64,000 nt of DNA from PALSA-612 sp963711315 (GTDB lineage: Bacteria > Actinomycetota > Thermoleophilia > Gaiellales > Gaiellaceae): assembly GCA_963711315.1 (NCBI GenBank), contig CAVQDQ010000002.1:372001-436000 (forward strand), given 5' to 3'. Positions 1-8,924 of the stretch are shown here, piece after piece. The position numbers and the translations under genes were made by a program. Within the stretch, counting starts at the first letter, position 1, and each line of letters starts with the position of its first letter. The notes below the pieces were generated by a model. It did not search any database and was not told the DNA's origin. It was given only the letters and a program-made list of their open reading frames with translations.

Positions 1-449
1 GCCTCGGCGATCTCGGCGAGGGTCTGGCCGTTGCGAAGCCGCTGATGGAGCTCGGCCTCGGTCAGGCCGAGGTAGTCGGCGGCGCCGTCCAGCCAGGGGC
101 CGCCCTCGACGTGGAAGTGTGGCCCGAAGCCGAACCCGAAGCCGAGCGGGCCGAGGAAGTCGCCGGACTGGATCCGCGTTCGGATCTCGGCGGCTTCCGT
201 TTCGGTGATGCGGCCTGCGGCGACGGCGGCGTCGAGGCGCTCGAGCGCAGCGGCCTTGTACGCGTTCTGGAGCTCCGTCGTCGTCACTCCGAGCTTCTCG
301 GCGACGGCCTCCTGAAAGGCCTTTTGCTCCACCTTGGGATCGAAGACATCTTTCGTGGCCGCGATGGCAGCGCCGGCGCCAACGCAGACGGCCAGCAAGA
401 CCGCACCCACGACGAGAGTGGGCTTGGTCGCGAATCGGTTGGTGCTCAT
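1..449 (-). CDS. Secreted or anchored hypothetical protein, C-terminus off the window
   Basis: The ATG at 449-447 follows a good AAAGGAG ribosome site and the frame stays open to the left edge. Residues 1-35 are a short basic start plus a hydrophobic Ala/Val segment, which reads as a signal peptide or single membrane anchor. The mature part is helical and charged, with two short repeats of the type (V/L)-T-x-x-E-L-x-x-(A/R) separated by an AAGRIT-type turn, then a Gly/Phe-rich stretch (FGFGFGP), then a YLGLTEAEL repeat. Such repeats occur in small actinobacterial secreted proteins of unknown role. It lies 66 bp downstream of the two-component sensor gene on the same strand, so the operon may continue. 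No enzymatic motif is visible. Confidence 0.7.
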   Translation of the reverse strand, partial: MSTNRFATKPTLVVGAVLLAVCVGAGAAIAATKDVFDPKVEQKAFQEAVAEKLGVTTTELQNAYKAAALERLDAAVAAGRITETEAAEIRTRIQSGDFLGPLGFGFGFGPHFHVEGGPWLDGAADYLGLTEAELHQRLRNGQTLAEIAE

Positions 450-515
450 AGGGCTCCTTTCGTCGTTCACGCTGCCCATCGAACCAGGCAACCCTAAGAG
501 GCTCCTGAACGCTGG

Positions 516-1839
516 CTAAGAGCTCTCGATGAGCTGGAGACGCACGATCGTGCCGCCTCCGTCCGCCCGTGCGGCGCTGACGCTGCCTCCGTGTGCCTCG
601 GCCACCTGACGCACGATCGCGAGGCCGAGGCCCGAGCCTGGCTGGCCACGTGCCTCGGGGGCACGGTAAAAGCGGTCGAAGACCTTCGGCAGGTCTTCTT
701 CGGCGATGCCCGGCCCATGGTCACGGATCGAGACGGCGGCATCCGCCACGCGCACTTCGACCGTTCCGTCGTCGGGGCTCCACTTGACGGCGTTGTCGAG
801 CAGGTTGGAGACGGCGCGGTGCAGGCGCTCGCGCGAGCCGTGGACGACGCTCTCGTCGAGCGTCGTCTCGAAGGTGATCTCCGTCGCCCGGCGGCGCGCA
901 CGGTCGACGGCGTCCGCTACGAGCTGGTCGAGCCGGAGGTCTTCTTCGAACCATTCCGGCTCGCCGTCGCGCGCAAGGTCGACGACGTCGGCGATCAGTC
1001 GCGAGAGCTCGTCCAGCTCGGCATCCACGTCGTCGAGCAGCCGCCGCCGCTCGTCGTCCGGCAGCGCCTCGGCCCTACCCAGTATCTCGACGTTCGTGCG
1101 CAGGCTCGTCAGCGGGGTGCGTAGCTCGTGCGACGCATCAGAGATGAGGCGGCGCTGGGCTTCCACAGACTCTTCGAGTGCCGCCAGCATCGTGTTGAAC
1201 GCGACCGCGAGACGTCCCAGCTCGTCCTTGCGGTCCGTGTCCACCCTGCGGCGAAGATCGTGCGTCGCGGTGATGTCCTCGGCGGCCTCCGTCAGCCTGC
1301 GGGTAGGCACAAGCGCGGAGTGCGCGACGCCGAGGCCGAGCAAGGCTGCCAGACCGCTGCCGCCGACGGCTACCGCGAGCAAGATCCAGCGCAGCCGGTC
1401 GAGCACATCGTCCACCTCGGTCAGCGGGCGTGCGATCTGGAGCGCGAGCCCCTGTGCGTAGGGGACGGCGGCGATGCGCACGTGCGTGCCCGAGACGCTC
1501 GCGTCGCTGAGAAAGGCGTCCTCTGCTCCGGCCGCGATCGCGGATCGTGCGCTCGTCCACCGGGAGCGCGAGTGTCGCGCCGGGCCCGCGGAACGTCCTG
1601 CCGTCCGCGGCGACGATCTGGAAATACCCCCCCGCCTCGCCGAGCAGGGGATCCTTCACGTGCGGGAAGCCCTCGCCAAAGGGCCCACGCTCGACCGCCG
1701 CCGCTCGTGCGCGCAGAGACGCGTCGACTTCGCCGCGCAGCTCGCTGCGCACGACGAAGTAGACGGCGATGGATGCGAGCACGACCGCGGCGGCCACCGC
1801 GAGGGCGGCCGAGAGCGTCAGTCGAGCGCGCAGCGTCAT
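516..1839 (-). CDS. Two-component sensor histidine kinase, HAMP type, with one frameshift
   Basis: This is the membrane sensor partner of the adjacent OmpR-family regulator. The N-terminal frame starts at the ATG at 1839 (MTLRARLTLS, a membrane helix) and runs into a sensor domain. Near 1540-1550 the reading frame changes. Downstream come a second membrane helix, a HAMP linker, the HisKA motif ISDASHELRTPLTSL, the N box (NLLDNAVKWS), G1 (DHGPGIAEEDL) and G2 (GSGLGLAIV). Domain order and length (about 440 residues) match MprB/TcrY-type kinases. The start overlaps the regulator stop in ATGA, so translation is coupled. The protein sequence is conserved on both sides of the break, so it may be a sequencing indel or a recent mutation. 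Confidence 0.85.
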
Positions 1840-2516
1840 TGCTCGCGCAGCGCGTAGCCGACGCCGCGCACCGTATGGATCAGGCGCGGCTCACCGCCTG
1901 CCTCTGTCTTCCGCCGCAGGTAGCCGACGTACACCTCGAGCGAGTTCGAGGTGGGACCGAAGTCGTAGCCCCAGACGCGCTCGAAGATCACGGAGCGCGT
2001 GAGCACCTGCCGTGGATTGCGGAGGAAGAGCTCGAGCAGGCTGAACTCCGTGCGGGTCAGCTCCATGTCGCGGTCGCCTCGCCGCACGCCCCGCGTCCCC
2101 GTGTCGAGCGTGAGATCGGCGAACTCGAGCACGTCTCCGGGGGCGGCTCCATCACTGCGGCGCAGCAGCGCGCGCAGCCGCGCGAACAGCTCCTCGAGGG
2201 CAAAGGGCTTGACGAGATAGTCGTCAGCGCCGGCGTCCAGGCCGGCCACGCGGTCGGTCACCGACTCGCGGGCGGTGAGCATGAGGACGGGCACGGTCGA
2301 GCCGTCATGCCGGAGGCGCCGGCACATCTCGATACCGTCGACGACCGGCATGGCAACGTCGAGCACGACCGCGTCGGGGATCACTCCTGTCATGCGCGCG
2401 AGCCCGTCGGCGCCGTCCTCGGCCAGCTCTACCTCGTAGCCCTCGAGCGTCAGCGCGCGGCGAAGTGACTCGCGCACGGCGCGGTCGTCATCCACCACGA
2501 GCAGGCGCGTGGGCAT
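1836..2516 (-). CDS. OmpR/PhoB-family response regulator
   Basis: A transcription factor of 226 residues. The receiver domain (1-115) has the acidic pair D9-D10, phospho-acceptor D53 in VVLDVAMP, T81 and K103 in LVKPF. Residues 130-226 form the winged-helix effector, with the LTRTEFSLLELF and VYVGYLRRK signatures. It most resembles the actinobacterial MprA/TcrA group. Its stop overlaps the kinase start (ATGA), so the pair is one operon read leftward. The two proteins are expected to form a phosphotransfer pair. The targets cannot be deduced here, although envelope stress is the usual theme of this subgroup. Confidence 0.93.
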   Translation of the reverse strand: MPTRLLVVDDDRAVRESLRRALTLEGYEVELAEDGADGLARMTGVIPDAVVLDVAMPVVDGIEMCRRLRHDGSTVPVLMLTARESVTDRVAGLDAGADDYLVKPFALEELFARLRALLRRSDGAAPGDVLEFADLTLDTGTRGVRRGDRDMELTRTEFSLLELFLRNPRQVLTRSVIFERVWGYDFGPTSNSLEVYVGYLRRKTEAGGEPRLIHTVRGVGYALREQ

Positions 2517-2549
2517 ACGGAAAGGATCGCAGGCGCGGCTAAGAGGACG

Positions 2550-3164
2550 CTAAGAAGCGCTTTGGAGAGCCTCGATCGCCTTCTGGAGCCGAGCCGTGAG
2601 CTCCGTTGCTGCTTGCTCCGTCGGCTCTTGCCGCCCCACGCGGATCGGCTCGCCGATCACGATCCGCACGCGAGGTAGCGAGATGCGATGCGTTCGCGGC
2701 TCGAGCACCAGATGCGTGCCGATCAGCGCGACCGGGATCAGCGGGGCGCCCGATGCGAGGGCGAGGCGCGCCGCTCCACGCCTGTATCCGCGCTTCTGGT
2801 CGGGCAGCGACGTGCCTTCGGGGAAGAGACCGATGCACGCGCCCCGCTCGAGCAGGGCCACTCCCGCCGCGACAGCCCGGCCGGCGTCGGCGCCGCGCTG
2901 GACCGGGAACGCCCCCGCGGCGTGGAGGATCTGCTTGACGACCGGCACTCGGTACAGCTCAGCTTTCGCCATGAACCGCACCTGCCTCGTCACCGCGATG
3001 GCGAGAAAGAAGCCGTCCATCACGGAGACGTGGTTCGCTGCGAGTACACACGGTCCCGTCTTCGGAACGTGCTCGCGGCCGGTGATCCGGATGCGGTAGA
3101 CGGCCATGAAGAGCGGTCGCAGGGTCTTCTCGAGGGCCGTGTAGACGGGGCGATCGGAATCCAT
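2550..3164 (-). CDS. 1-acyl-sn-glycerol-3-phosphate acyltransferase (PlsC family)
   Basis: A lysophosphatidate-type acyltransferase of 204 residues, probably membrane-associated and acting in phospholipid synthesis. The catalytic HX4D box is NHVSVMD (H45 to D50) and the substrate-binding box is FPEGTS near residue 115. A third block, (L/I)IPVALIGT, also fits the family. I chose the ATG at 3164 because it overlaps the stop of the upstream hydrolase in TGATG, and because an earlier in-frame start would only add low-complexity Arg-rich sequence. It is translationally coupled to that hydrolase. Acyl chain preference cannot be told from sequence. Confidence 0.9.
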   Translation of the reverse strand: MDSDRPVYTALEKTLRPLFMAVYRIRITGREHVPKTGPCVLAANHVSVMDGFFLAIAVTRQVRFMAKAELYRVPVVKQILHAAGAFPVQRGADAGRAVAAGVALLERGACIGLFPEGTSLPDQKRGYRRGAARLALASGAPLIPVALIGTHLVLEPRTHRISLPRVRIVIGEPIRVGRQEPTEQAATELTARLQKAIEALQSAS

Positions 3165-3817
3165 CAGTCTGGGAGACGCTCGAAGCGCGCGAGCTCGCCT
3201 GCGATCGCCGCCAGCCAGGCGCTCGCTCGCGGGAGGGCGACCGGCCGGCCCCACGGAGCGCGCACGGCCGCGCCGTGGAGCCCGCCGTGGATGATCGTGT
3301 ACGAGGCGTCGATGCCCCGCGCGACGGCGCGCTCGTACGCATGCCGCGAGCTCTTCGCCGTCACCCCGGGGATGCCGGGCAGCGGGCTGTCGAGGCTGCC
3401 GTGGACGATGGCGAGCCGCTTGCCGTCGAGCGTGGAGAGATCAAGCCGCTCTGGCAGCCATGGCGCCAGCCCGACCACGGCGGCCACCGACGGCTGCACT
3501 GCGAGCCGCACGGACACCGTGCCGCCCATGGAGAAGCCGAGCATGAGCGTTCGCCGCGGGCGGAGCGCCGCGATCGCGGCAAGCCCATCCTCCTCGCAGA
3601 GGTCGAGCCGCCGCCACGACTTCACGCGGTAGCGGACCTCGCCGAAGCGGAGCTCGGAGAACCTCGGCGCCAACCGCTCGACGAGCCACTCCACCGTCGA
3701 GCTCCATGTGCCCGCGACTTCCGCGCGACCGCCGCCGTTCACGCACACGACCGCGTCGGGCCCGGTGCCCGTCACGCGAAGCTCGGCGCCACTCTCTACG
3801 ACAACGACGTCTCCCAC
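3164..3817 (-). CDS. Alpha/beta hydrolase
   Basis: A 217-residue single-domain protein with the nucleophile elbow GFSMGG (S96), an acid candidate in HGSLDSPLPG and a histidine in GGLHG near the C-terminus. The order and spacing suit a small esterase or dienelactone-hydrolase-like fold. There is no signal peptide. It is the first gene of a two-gene unit with the downstream acyltransferase (TGATG overlap) and is divergent from the sulfatase pair. The substrate is unknown. Confidence 0.8.
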   Translation of the reverse strand: MGDVVVVESGAELRVTGTGPDAVVCVNGGGRAEVAGTWSSTVEWLVERLAPRFSELRFGEVRYRVKSWRRLDLCEEDGLAAIAALRPRRTLMLGFSMGGTVSVRLAVQPSVAAVVGLAPWLPERLDLSTLDGKRLAIVHGSLDSPLPGIPGVTAKSSRHAYERAVARGIDASYTIIHGGLHGAAVRAPWGRPVALPRASAWLAAIAGELARFERLPD

Positions 3818-3855
3818 GTAGCAATCATGGCCGCGTGACGCGTGTCTCGCCGCAG

Positions 3856-3861
3856 TAGACT
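3856..3861 (+). promoter_or_regulatory. Candidate -10 element of the sulfatase pair
   Basis: TAGACT lies 9 bp before the sulfatase ATG at 3871, which would give a nearly leaderless transcript, common in actinobacteria. No convincing -35 hexamer is seen at the expected distance, so this is tentative. Confidence 0.3.
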
Positions 3862-3870
3862 CGTGCGCCG

Positions 3871-5571
3871 ATGGCCAACCACGTGAACCGGCATCGCGTG
3901 GCCGTTGCCTGCCTGTTGCTGGCCGTGGGAGCGGTGTCCGCCGGTGCTGTGGGAGCGCCCCATGCAGCGACGAGCTCGTCCAAGCGGCCGAACATCGTCG
4001 TGCTCATGACTGACGATCAGACCGTCGAGTCGATGCGAGTCATGCCCAACGTCAAGCGGCTGCTCGTCGACCGCGGAGCCTCGTTCGACTCGAGCTACGC
4101 GTCGTTTCCGCTCTGCTGTCCGAGCCGCGCGACGTTCTTGACGGGTCAGTACGCCCACAACCACGGTGTCCTCTCGAACCATCCGCCGGAAGGGGGCTAT
4201 TACGCGCTGGACAACTCGAACACGTTGCCCGTGTGGCTCCGGCGGTCGGGTTACGTCACGGCGCACATCGGGCGCTATCTGAACGGCTACGGCAGCAGGG
4301 ACCCGACCGAGATCCCGCCGGGCTGGAGCGAGTGGTACGCAGCAGTCGCGAACTCGGCCTTCAGCTTCTACGACTACACGCTGAACGAGAACGGCCGACT
4401 CATCACCTACGGAAAGAGTCCCGACGCCTATCAAACCGACGTCTACGCACAGAAGGCGGTCGACATCGTGCGGCGTCTTGCGCCTTCCGGCGAGCCGTTT
4501 TTCCTGTCAGTGGGCTTCCTGGCGCCTCATGCGACGGAGTGGGGGACAGGACGGCGGGGCGAGGCGGCTCTGCCTGCGCCGCGGCACCTCGGCCGGTTCT
4601 CGTCGGTGCCCCTTCCGAAGCCGCCGTCTTTCAACGAGGCCGACATTTCCGACAAGCCGTCGTACGTGAAGCGGCTGCCCTTACTCGATGGGCCGACGAT
4701 CGACGATGTCACGGAGCAGTACCGGCTGCGGCTCGAGTCGCTGCTCGCGGTCGACGATGCGGTCTCGGCCATCGTCGGAGAGCTGGCTCGTAGCGGCGTG
4801 CTTGCCGAGACGCTCATCGTCTTTACCTCCGACAACGGCTTCTTCCATGGGGAGCATCGCATTCCCGACGGCAAGGTCTATCTGTACGGGCCGTCGAGCC
4901 GCGTGCCGCTCGTGATGCGGGGGCCGGGCATCCCGGCAGGCGTGCGTCTGCGTCAGCTCGTCGCGAACATCGATCTGGCGCCGACGATCGTCGAGTCAGC
5001 GCGCGTCCAGCCAGGTCGGCTGATGGACGGCCGCTCGGTCTGGCCGATCCTGCGGGATGCAGGCGTCTTCTGGGGGCGGGACATCCTGCTGGAGGGGCCA
5101 GGTCCCCATCCGGACGCACTCGCCGTCACGGCGCTGCACACGCCCCGCTGGGCGTATTCCGAGTACCTAGACGGAGAGACTGAGCTCTACGACCTGTCGA
5201 AGGATCCGGACGAGCTGAGGAGCATTCACGATGCGTCGTCGACCACCGCGACCCGCCGTGACCTTGCGCGACGGCTCGCTGCGCTTCGGCGCTGCGCCGG
5301 CGCCGACTGCCGGCAGGGCGCAGCGCTGCTGCTCGCGCAGCGTCGGCGCGGCGCGTGTCGGGTGGATGTGGAACTACGCGGTCCGGATGCCGGGCGTATC
5401 GCACGCGTCCACTTCCTCACGGGCGGAAAGGAAGTCTCCTCGGACGCGTCGAAGCCGTACCGTGCGACCGTGCCACTGACACGGAGACCTGCCCTGCTCA
5501 GGGCCCACGCAGTGCTTGTCGATGGACGCGAAGTGACCCGGGACCGTACCCTGCCTTCCTGCAATGCGTAA
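3871..5571 (+). CDS. Secreted sulfatase (type I, Cys-formylglycine), first of tandem pair
   Basis: Hydrolyses sulfate esters; the 566-residue length suits the arylsulfatase/N-acetylglucosamine-6-sulfatase class. Residues 1-33 form a signal peptide. The metal site begins with MTDDQ (D48, D49). The maturation motif C-x-P-S-R is CCPSRATFLTG, with C82 as the residue converted to formylglycine. Further signatures are GKY-like GRYLNGYG, a VGFLAPH block and a TSDNGF metal block near residue 320. The C-terminal 100 residues are a small extra domain. Its stop lies inside the next gene (8-nt overlap), so the pair is one operon. No formylglycine-generating enzyme gene is in the window. The natural substrate is unknown. 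Confidence 0.93.
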   Translation: MANHVNRHRVAVACLLLAVGAVSAGAVGAPHAATSSSKRPNIVVLMTDDQTVESMRVMPNVKRLLVDRGASFDSSYASFPLCCPSRATFLTGQYAHNHGVLSNHPPEGGYYALDNSNTLPVWLRRSGYVTAHIGRYLNGYGSRDPTEIPPGWSEWYAAVANSAFSFYDYTLNENGRLITYGKSPDAYQTDVYAQKAVDIVRRLAPSGEPFFLSVGFLAPHATEWGTGRRGEAALPAPRHLGRFSSVPLPKPPSFNEADISDKPSYVKRLPLLDGPTIDDVTEQYRLRLESLLAVDDAVSAIVGELARSGVLAETLIVFTSDNGFFHGEHRIPDGKVYLYGPSSRVPLVMRGPGIPAGVRLRQLVANIDLAPTIVESARVQPGRLMDGRSVWPILRDAGVFWGRDILLEGPGPHPDALAVTALHTPRWAYSEYLDGETELYDLSKDPDELRSIHDASSTTATRRDLARRLAALRRCAGADCRQGAALLLAQRRRGACRVDVELRGPDAGRIARVHFLTGGKEVSSDASKPYRATVPLTRRPALLRAHAVLVDGREVTRDRTLPSCNA

Positions 5572-7264
5572 GCCACTTCTGTCTATAGCCGCCGTACTGC
5601 TGGCCGTTGGAGCGCTGTCCGCCGGCGCCGTCGGCGCGCCGACGGCCGTGTCCGCCCCGCCGCAGCGTCCGAACATCATCGTGATCATGACCGACGACCA
5701 GACCGTCGAGTCGATGCGCGTCATGAAGAACGTCAGGCGGCTGCTGGTCGACCAGGGAACGTCGTTCGACAACAGCTTCGTATCCTTCTCGCTTTGCTGC
5801 CCGTCGCGCGCGACCTTCCTCACCGGCCAGTACGCGCACAACCACGGCGTGCTCTCGAACAAGCCGCCCTACGGCGGCTACTACGCGCTGAACAGCGAGA
5901 ACACGCTCCCCGTGTGGCTCAAGCGCGCCGGTTACGAGACGATCCTCGTCGGCAAGTACCTCAACGGGTACGGCGACCACGACAAGCATGAGATCCCGCT
6001 CGGCTGGACGGAGTGGCACGGCGCCGTCAACAACTCGGCGTACCAGTTCTACGGCTACGTGCTGAACGAGAACGGGAAGCTCGTGAAGTACGGGAAGGAC
6101 CCAGCGTCGTACCAGACGGACGTCTACGCCGACAAGGCGGTGGAGATCGTGCGCCGCAGATCGGCAGAGAAGCGTCCATTCTTCCTCTGGCTCACCTTCC
6201 TCGCTCCTCACGTGGGCGGCCCGCCGACCCCAGGCCGCCCGGCGCTGACGACGCTGCCGGCGCCGAGGCATCTCGGCCGCTTCGCCACATTGCCGCTGCC
6301 CACGCCGCCTTCGTTCAACGAGGCCGACGTGTCGGACAAGCCCGGCTCGATCCGCAACCGCGCTCTGCTCAACAAGCAGCAGGTGGCCGCGATCACCGAG
6401 CGCTACCGGCTTAGCCTCGAGTCGCTCCTGGCGGTGGACGAGGCCGTCGGCCGGATCGTCGCGGCGCTCAAGAAGAAGGGCGAGCTGTCGCGCACGCTCA
6501 TCGTCTTTACGTCGGACAACGGCTTCATGCAGGGGGAGCACCGGATTCCGGTCGGCAAGCAGAGGGTGTACGAGCCTTCGGTGCGGGTGCCGCTCGTCAT
6601 GCGCGGCCCTGGCATCCCGGCCGGGTTGCGGCTGCGGCAGCCGGTTGCCAACATCGATGTCGCGCCCACGATCGTCGCGGCCGCGCAGGCCCGACCGGGC
6701 CTGCCTATGGACGGACGCTCGCTGTGGCCGCTATTTGCCGACCCGGGCATCTTCTGGGGACGCGACCTGCTCCACGAGGGGCCGCTGACCGAGGATGGCC
6801 AGACGAAGTGGACGGCTCTTCGCACTCCGCGCTGGCTCTACGTGCACTACCTGACGGGCGGGGAGGAGCTCTACGACCTGCTGGTCGACCCCGACGAGCT
6901 CGTGAACCTCCACAGCGACTCGGCCTCGGCAGCAGTGCGCGCGGACATGCGCGGGCGCCTTGCTGCCCTGGAGAGCTGCGTCGGCGCCGACTGCCGTCGC
7001 GGCCCGGAGCTGGCTCTGTCGGTCGAGGTCGAGGGTACGTGCCCGTCGGCGACGGCGAAGATCGCCCTCGAGGCCGTGGATCCGGGCTCGGTCGCCCAGG
7101 CCCGATTGCTTCTGCCCGGGGAGATCGTCGAGCTGGCCGCCGCTCCCTGGGAGGCCGTCCGGCCGCTCGGGACCACCGCCGCGAACATCCGCGCACACGT
7201 CGTCTTCAAGGACGGGCGAGAGATGACGCGGGACGCGGTGCTGCCGGCCTGCCCGCCGTCGTAG
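5564..7264 (+). CDS. Secreted sulfatase (type I), second of tandem pair
   Basis: A paralogue of the upstream gene with the same length (566 residues) and alignable throughout, so a tandem duplication. It has a signal peptide (1-30), MTDDQ, the maturation motif CCPSRATFLTG with C78 as the formylglycine residue, GKYLNGYG, the TFLAPH block and TSDNGF. This copy keeps the usual GKY where the first has GRY. The start at 5564 overlaps the first gene by 8 nt. Two secreted paralogues suggest use of more than one sulfated sugar or ester. The stop lies 4 bp from the convergent LLM oxidoreductase gene. Confidence 0.93.
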   Translation: MRKPLLSIAAVLLAVGALSAGAVGAPTAVSAPPQRPNIIVIMTDDQTVESMRVMKNVRRLLVDQGTSFDNSFVSFSLCCPSRATFLTGQYAHNHGVLSNKPPYGGYYALNSENTLPVWLKRAGYETILVGKYLNGYGDHDKHEIPLGWTEWHGAVNNSAYQFYGYVLNENGKLVKYGKDPASYQTDVYADKAVEIVRRRSAEKRPFFLWLTFLAPHVGGPPTPGRPALTTLPAPRHLGRFATLPLPTPPSFNEADVSDKPGSIRNRALLNKQQVAAITERYRLSLESLLAVDEAVGRIVAALKKKGELSRTLIVFTSDNGFMQGEHRIPVGKQRVYEPSVRVPLVMRGPGIPAGLRLRQPVANIDVAPTIVAAAQARPGLPMDGRSLWPLFADPGIFWGRDLLHEGPLTEDGQTKWTALRTPRWLYVHYLTGGEELYDLLVDPDELVNLHSDSASAAVRADMRGRLAALESCVGADCRRGPELALSVEVEGTCPSATAKIALEAVDPGSVAQARLLLPGEIVELAAAPWEAVRPLGTTAANIRAHVVFKDGREMTRDAVLPACPPS

Positions 7265-7267
7265 CGG

Positions 7268-8029
7268 CTAGCGCTTCGCGCGCCAGGCGAGCACGTCGTT
7301 CAGCAGTCCCAGGTCGTAGTCCGGCCCGTCGGCCGAGACGATGAGGTGCGTGATGCCGACCTCGACCAGCCCGTCGATGTCGTCGACGTTTTCCTGCCGG
7401 ATCGACGTGCTGCGCTCGATCTCGGCCGGGTCACGGCCTACCTTCTCGCACCAGTCGTCGAGCACGCCGCTCAGCTCCCGCATCGTCTCGACGTCGCCGA
7501 AGCCGTGCCAGATGGCCGCGTGCTCGGCGGTGATACGCAGCGTCACCTTCTTGCCGCGGCCGCCGATGCAGATCGGGATGCGCCGAACCGGCGGCGGGTT
7601 CAGCTTCTGCCAGCGCTCCTTGATGATGGGCAGGTCGCGATCGAGATCGCGTAACCGGCTGCCGACCGTGCCGAACTCGTATCCGTACTCTTCGTAATCG
7701 CGCTCGAACCAGCCCGAGCCGATGCCGAAGATGAGCCGGCCGTCGCAGATGTGGTCGACCGTGCGTGCCATGTCGGCGAGCAGGTTCGGGTTGCGGTACG
7801 AGTTGCACGTGACGAGAGCGCCGATCTCCGCACGCTCCGTCGCCTCCGCGAGCGCGGCCAGCACCGCCCAGCATTCGAAGTGCTTGCCGTCCGCGTCGCC
7901 GCTCAGCGGGAAGAAGTGGTCCCACGTCCACAGCGACTCGACACCGAGCCGCTCGGCCTCGAGCCACGCGGCCCGCATGTCGCGCCAATCGCCGTGCTGG
8001 GGCAGCGAGCGGTAGCCGATCCGGACCAC
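7268..8029 (-). CDS. LLM-class (luciferase-like) F420-dependent oxidoreductase
   Basis: A 253-residue TIM-barrel flavin/F420 enzyme of the bacterial luciferase superfamily. Visible signatures are SLWTWDHFFPL near residue 35, ALVTCNSYRNP, GRLIFGIGSGWFERDYEEYG (the usual coenzyme-binding GxGxGW region, near 100-118) and PICIGGRGKK. The protein is a little short for the family (often 280-330), which suits the TIGR-type small F420 subgroups. It is monocistronic and convergent with the sulfatase operon. Substrate unknown. Assignment to F420 rather than FMN rests on family knowledge of actinobacteria. Confidence 0.85.
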   Translation of the reverse strand: MVRIGYRSLPQHGDWRDMRAAWLEAERLGVESLWTWDHFFPLSGDADGKHFECWAVLAALAEATERAEIGALVTCNSYRNPNLLADMARTVDHICDGRLIFGIGSGWFERDYEEYGYEFGTVGSRLRDLDRDLPIIKERWQKLNPPPVRRIPICIGGRGKKVTLRITAEHAAIWHGFGDVETMRELSGVLDDWCEKVGRDPAEIERSTSIRQENVDDIDGLVEVGITHLIVSADGPDYDLGLLNDVLAWRAKR

Positions 8030-8308
8030 GGCGGCACTTTATGTCACGTCGTTTCCTGTGCCGCGCCGGCGAAGGTTCAAATCGCCCTCTCAGAGCGGAC
8101 TTTGTAACAGGTCTTCGCAGTACGTCAACAGGTGGTCAACAGAGACAAAACTCCTTTTTTGCTGGGTTTTTACTCAGGTTCCCTGGCACGCGTCCGATAA
8201 CCCTGCTACGGTCCACCTCCAAGTACGTAACAACCAGCGACGGCCCCGTGCACAGCTTGTTGGGCGGCACATGTTTGGTCTTCGCGCTCAGTAGTCAAGG
8301 AGAACAGC
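8030..8308. other. Divergent intergenic region with an 11-bp-spaced direct repeat
   Basis: It separates the LLM gene from the Rpf-like gene. GTCAACAG occurs at 8124-8131 and again at 8135-8142, one helical turn apart, which would suit a dimeric regulator. A T-rich stretch follows at 8151-8170. The Rpf-like gene has a clear AAGGAG ribosome site at 8297-8302. I looked for the ydaO-type riboswitch that precedes many actinobacterial rpf genes and could not recognise it. Confidence 0.35.
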
Positions 8309-8917
8309 TTGCGGTCGAAACGATCTCGCATGCTGTGGCCCATAGTTTCGGTTGGGTTTGCAGCGGCGCTTGGTACGGCGATCATGGGAAGTACGGCGGG
8401 GGCAACCGGGGCGAAAGCGCCTGGCCCTACGACCGACAACCAGGAAGCGTCGGCGCCTCGCGTCCTGACGAAGGCTGACCGCCAAGTGACTCAGCAGATC
8501 ATCAACCAGCGCAACGCCACCTGGCGCTGGCAGGACGTGATGCAGGCCGAGCGGACGCCTTACTCCGGGTTTCACGAGCAGTCGACGAGCCGCCCGTACC
8601 GCCGCTGGGTGCTCCGCGTCTGGGAGAGCCGTGCCAAGCGTGCTTGGCGGAAGGCGACGCGGCCACCCCACTACGACGAGTGGATGTGCATCCACCGCTA
8701 CGAGGGCAGCTGGGTCGACCCCGACGCGCCGTACTACGGCGGGCTGCAGATGGATCTCTCGTTCCAGCGCGCCTACGGCGGCGAGTTGCTCGAGAGAAAG
8801 GGCACGGCCGACAACTGGTCGCCCCTGGAGCAGATGTGGGTCGCGGAGCGAGCACACGCGTCCGGCCGGGGCTTCTACCCGTGGCCGAACACCGCCCGCT
8901 ATTGCAACCTGTTCTGA
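8309..8917 (+). CDS. Rpf-like / transglycosylase-like secreted protein
   Basis: A 202-residue exported protein. A TTG start is chosen because of the AAGGAG site 6 nt upstream. Residues 1-35 are a signal peptide and 40-120 a helical charged linker. Residues 124-202 form a small lysozyme-like domain of the resuscitation-promoting-factor type: WMCIHRYEGSW with E132 as the likely catalytic acid, a YYGGLQMD block and WSPLEQMWVAERA. C127 and C199 are placed to make the disulfide seen in this fold. It probably cleaves peptidoglycan at the cell surface during growth or exit from dormancy. The specific role is inferred from family. Confidence 0.85.
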   Translation: MRSKRSRMLWPIVSVGFAAALGTAIMGSTAGATGAKAPGPTTDNQEASAPRVLTKADRQVTQQIINQRNATWRWQDVMQAERTPYSGFHEQSTSRPYRRWVLRVWESRAKRAWRKATRPPHYDEWMCIHRYEGSWVDPDAPYYGGLQMDLSFQRAYGGELLERKGTADNWSPLEQMWVAERAHASGRGFYPWPNTARYCNLF

Positions 8918-8924
8918 CGGGTCG

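Noticed and set aside
1128..2468. Plus-strand frame of 446 codons over the two-component genes
   Set aside because: Antisense to the regulator and kinase; composition typical of a shadow frame.
5498..6541. Open minus-strand frame of 347 codons across the sulfatases
   Set aside because: Shadow of the second sulfatase; no family-like motifs, while the plus strand has all catalytic motifs.
8068..8100. tRNA-like T-arm (GGTTCAAATC) upstream of the Rpf-like gene
   Set aside because: No acceptor, D or anticodon arms can be built around it.
8030..8308. c-di-AMP (ydaO) riboswitch before the Rpf-like gene
   Set aside because: Expected from family habit, but the conserved segments were not recognised.
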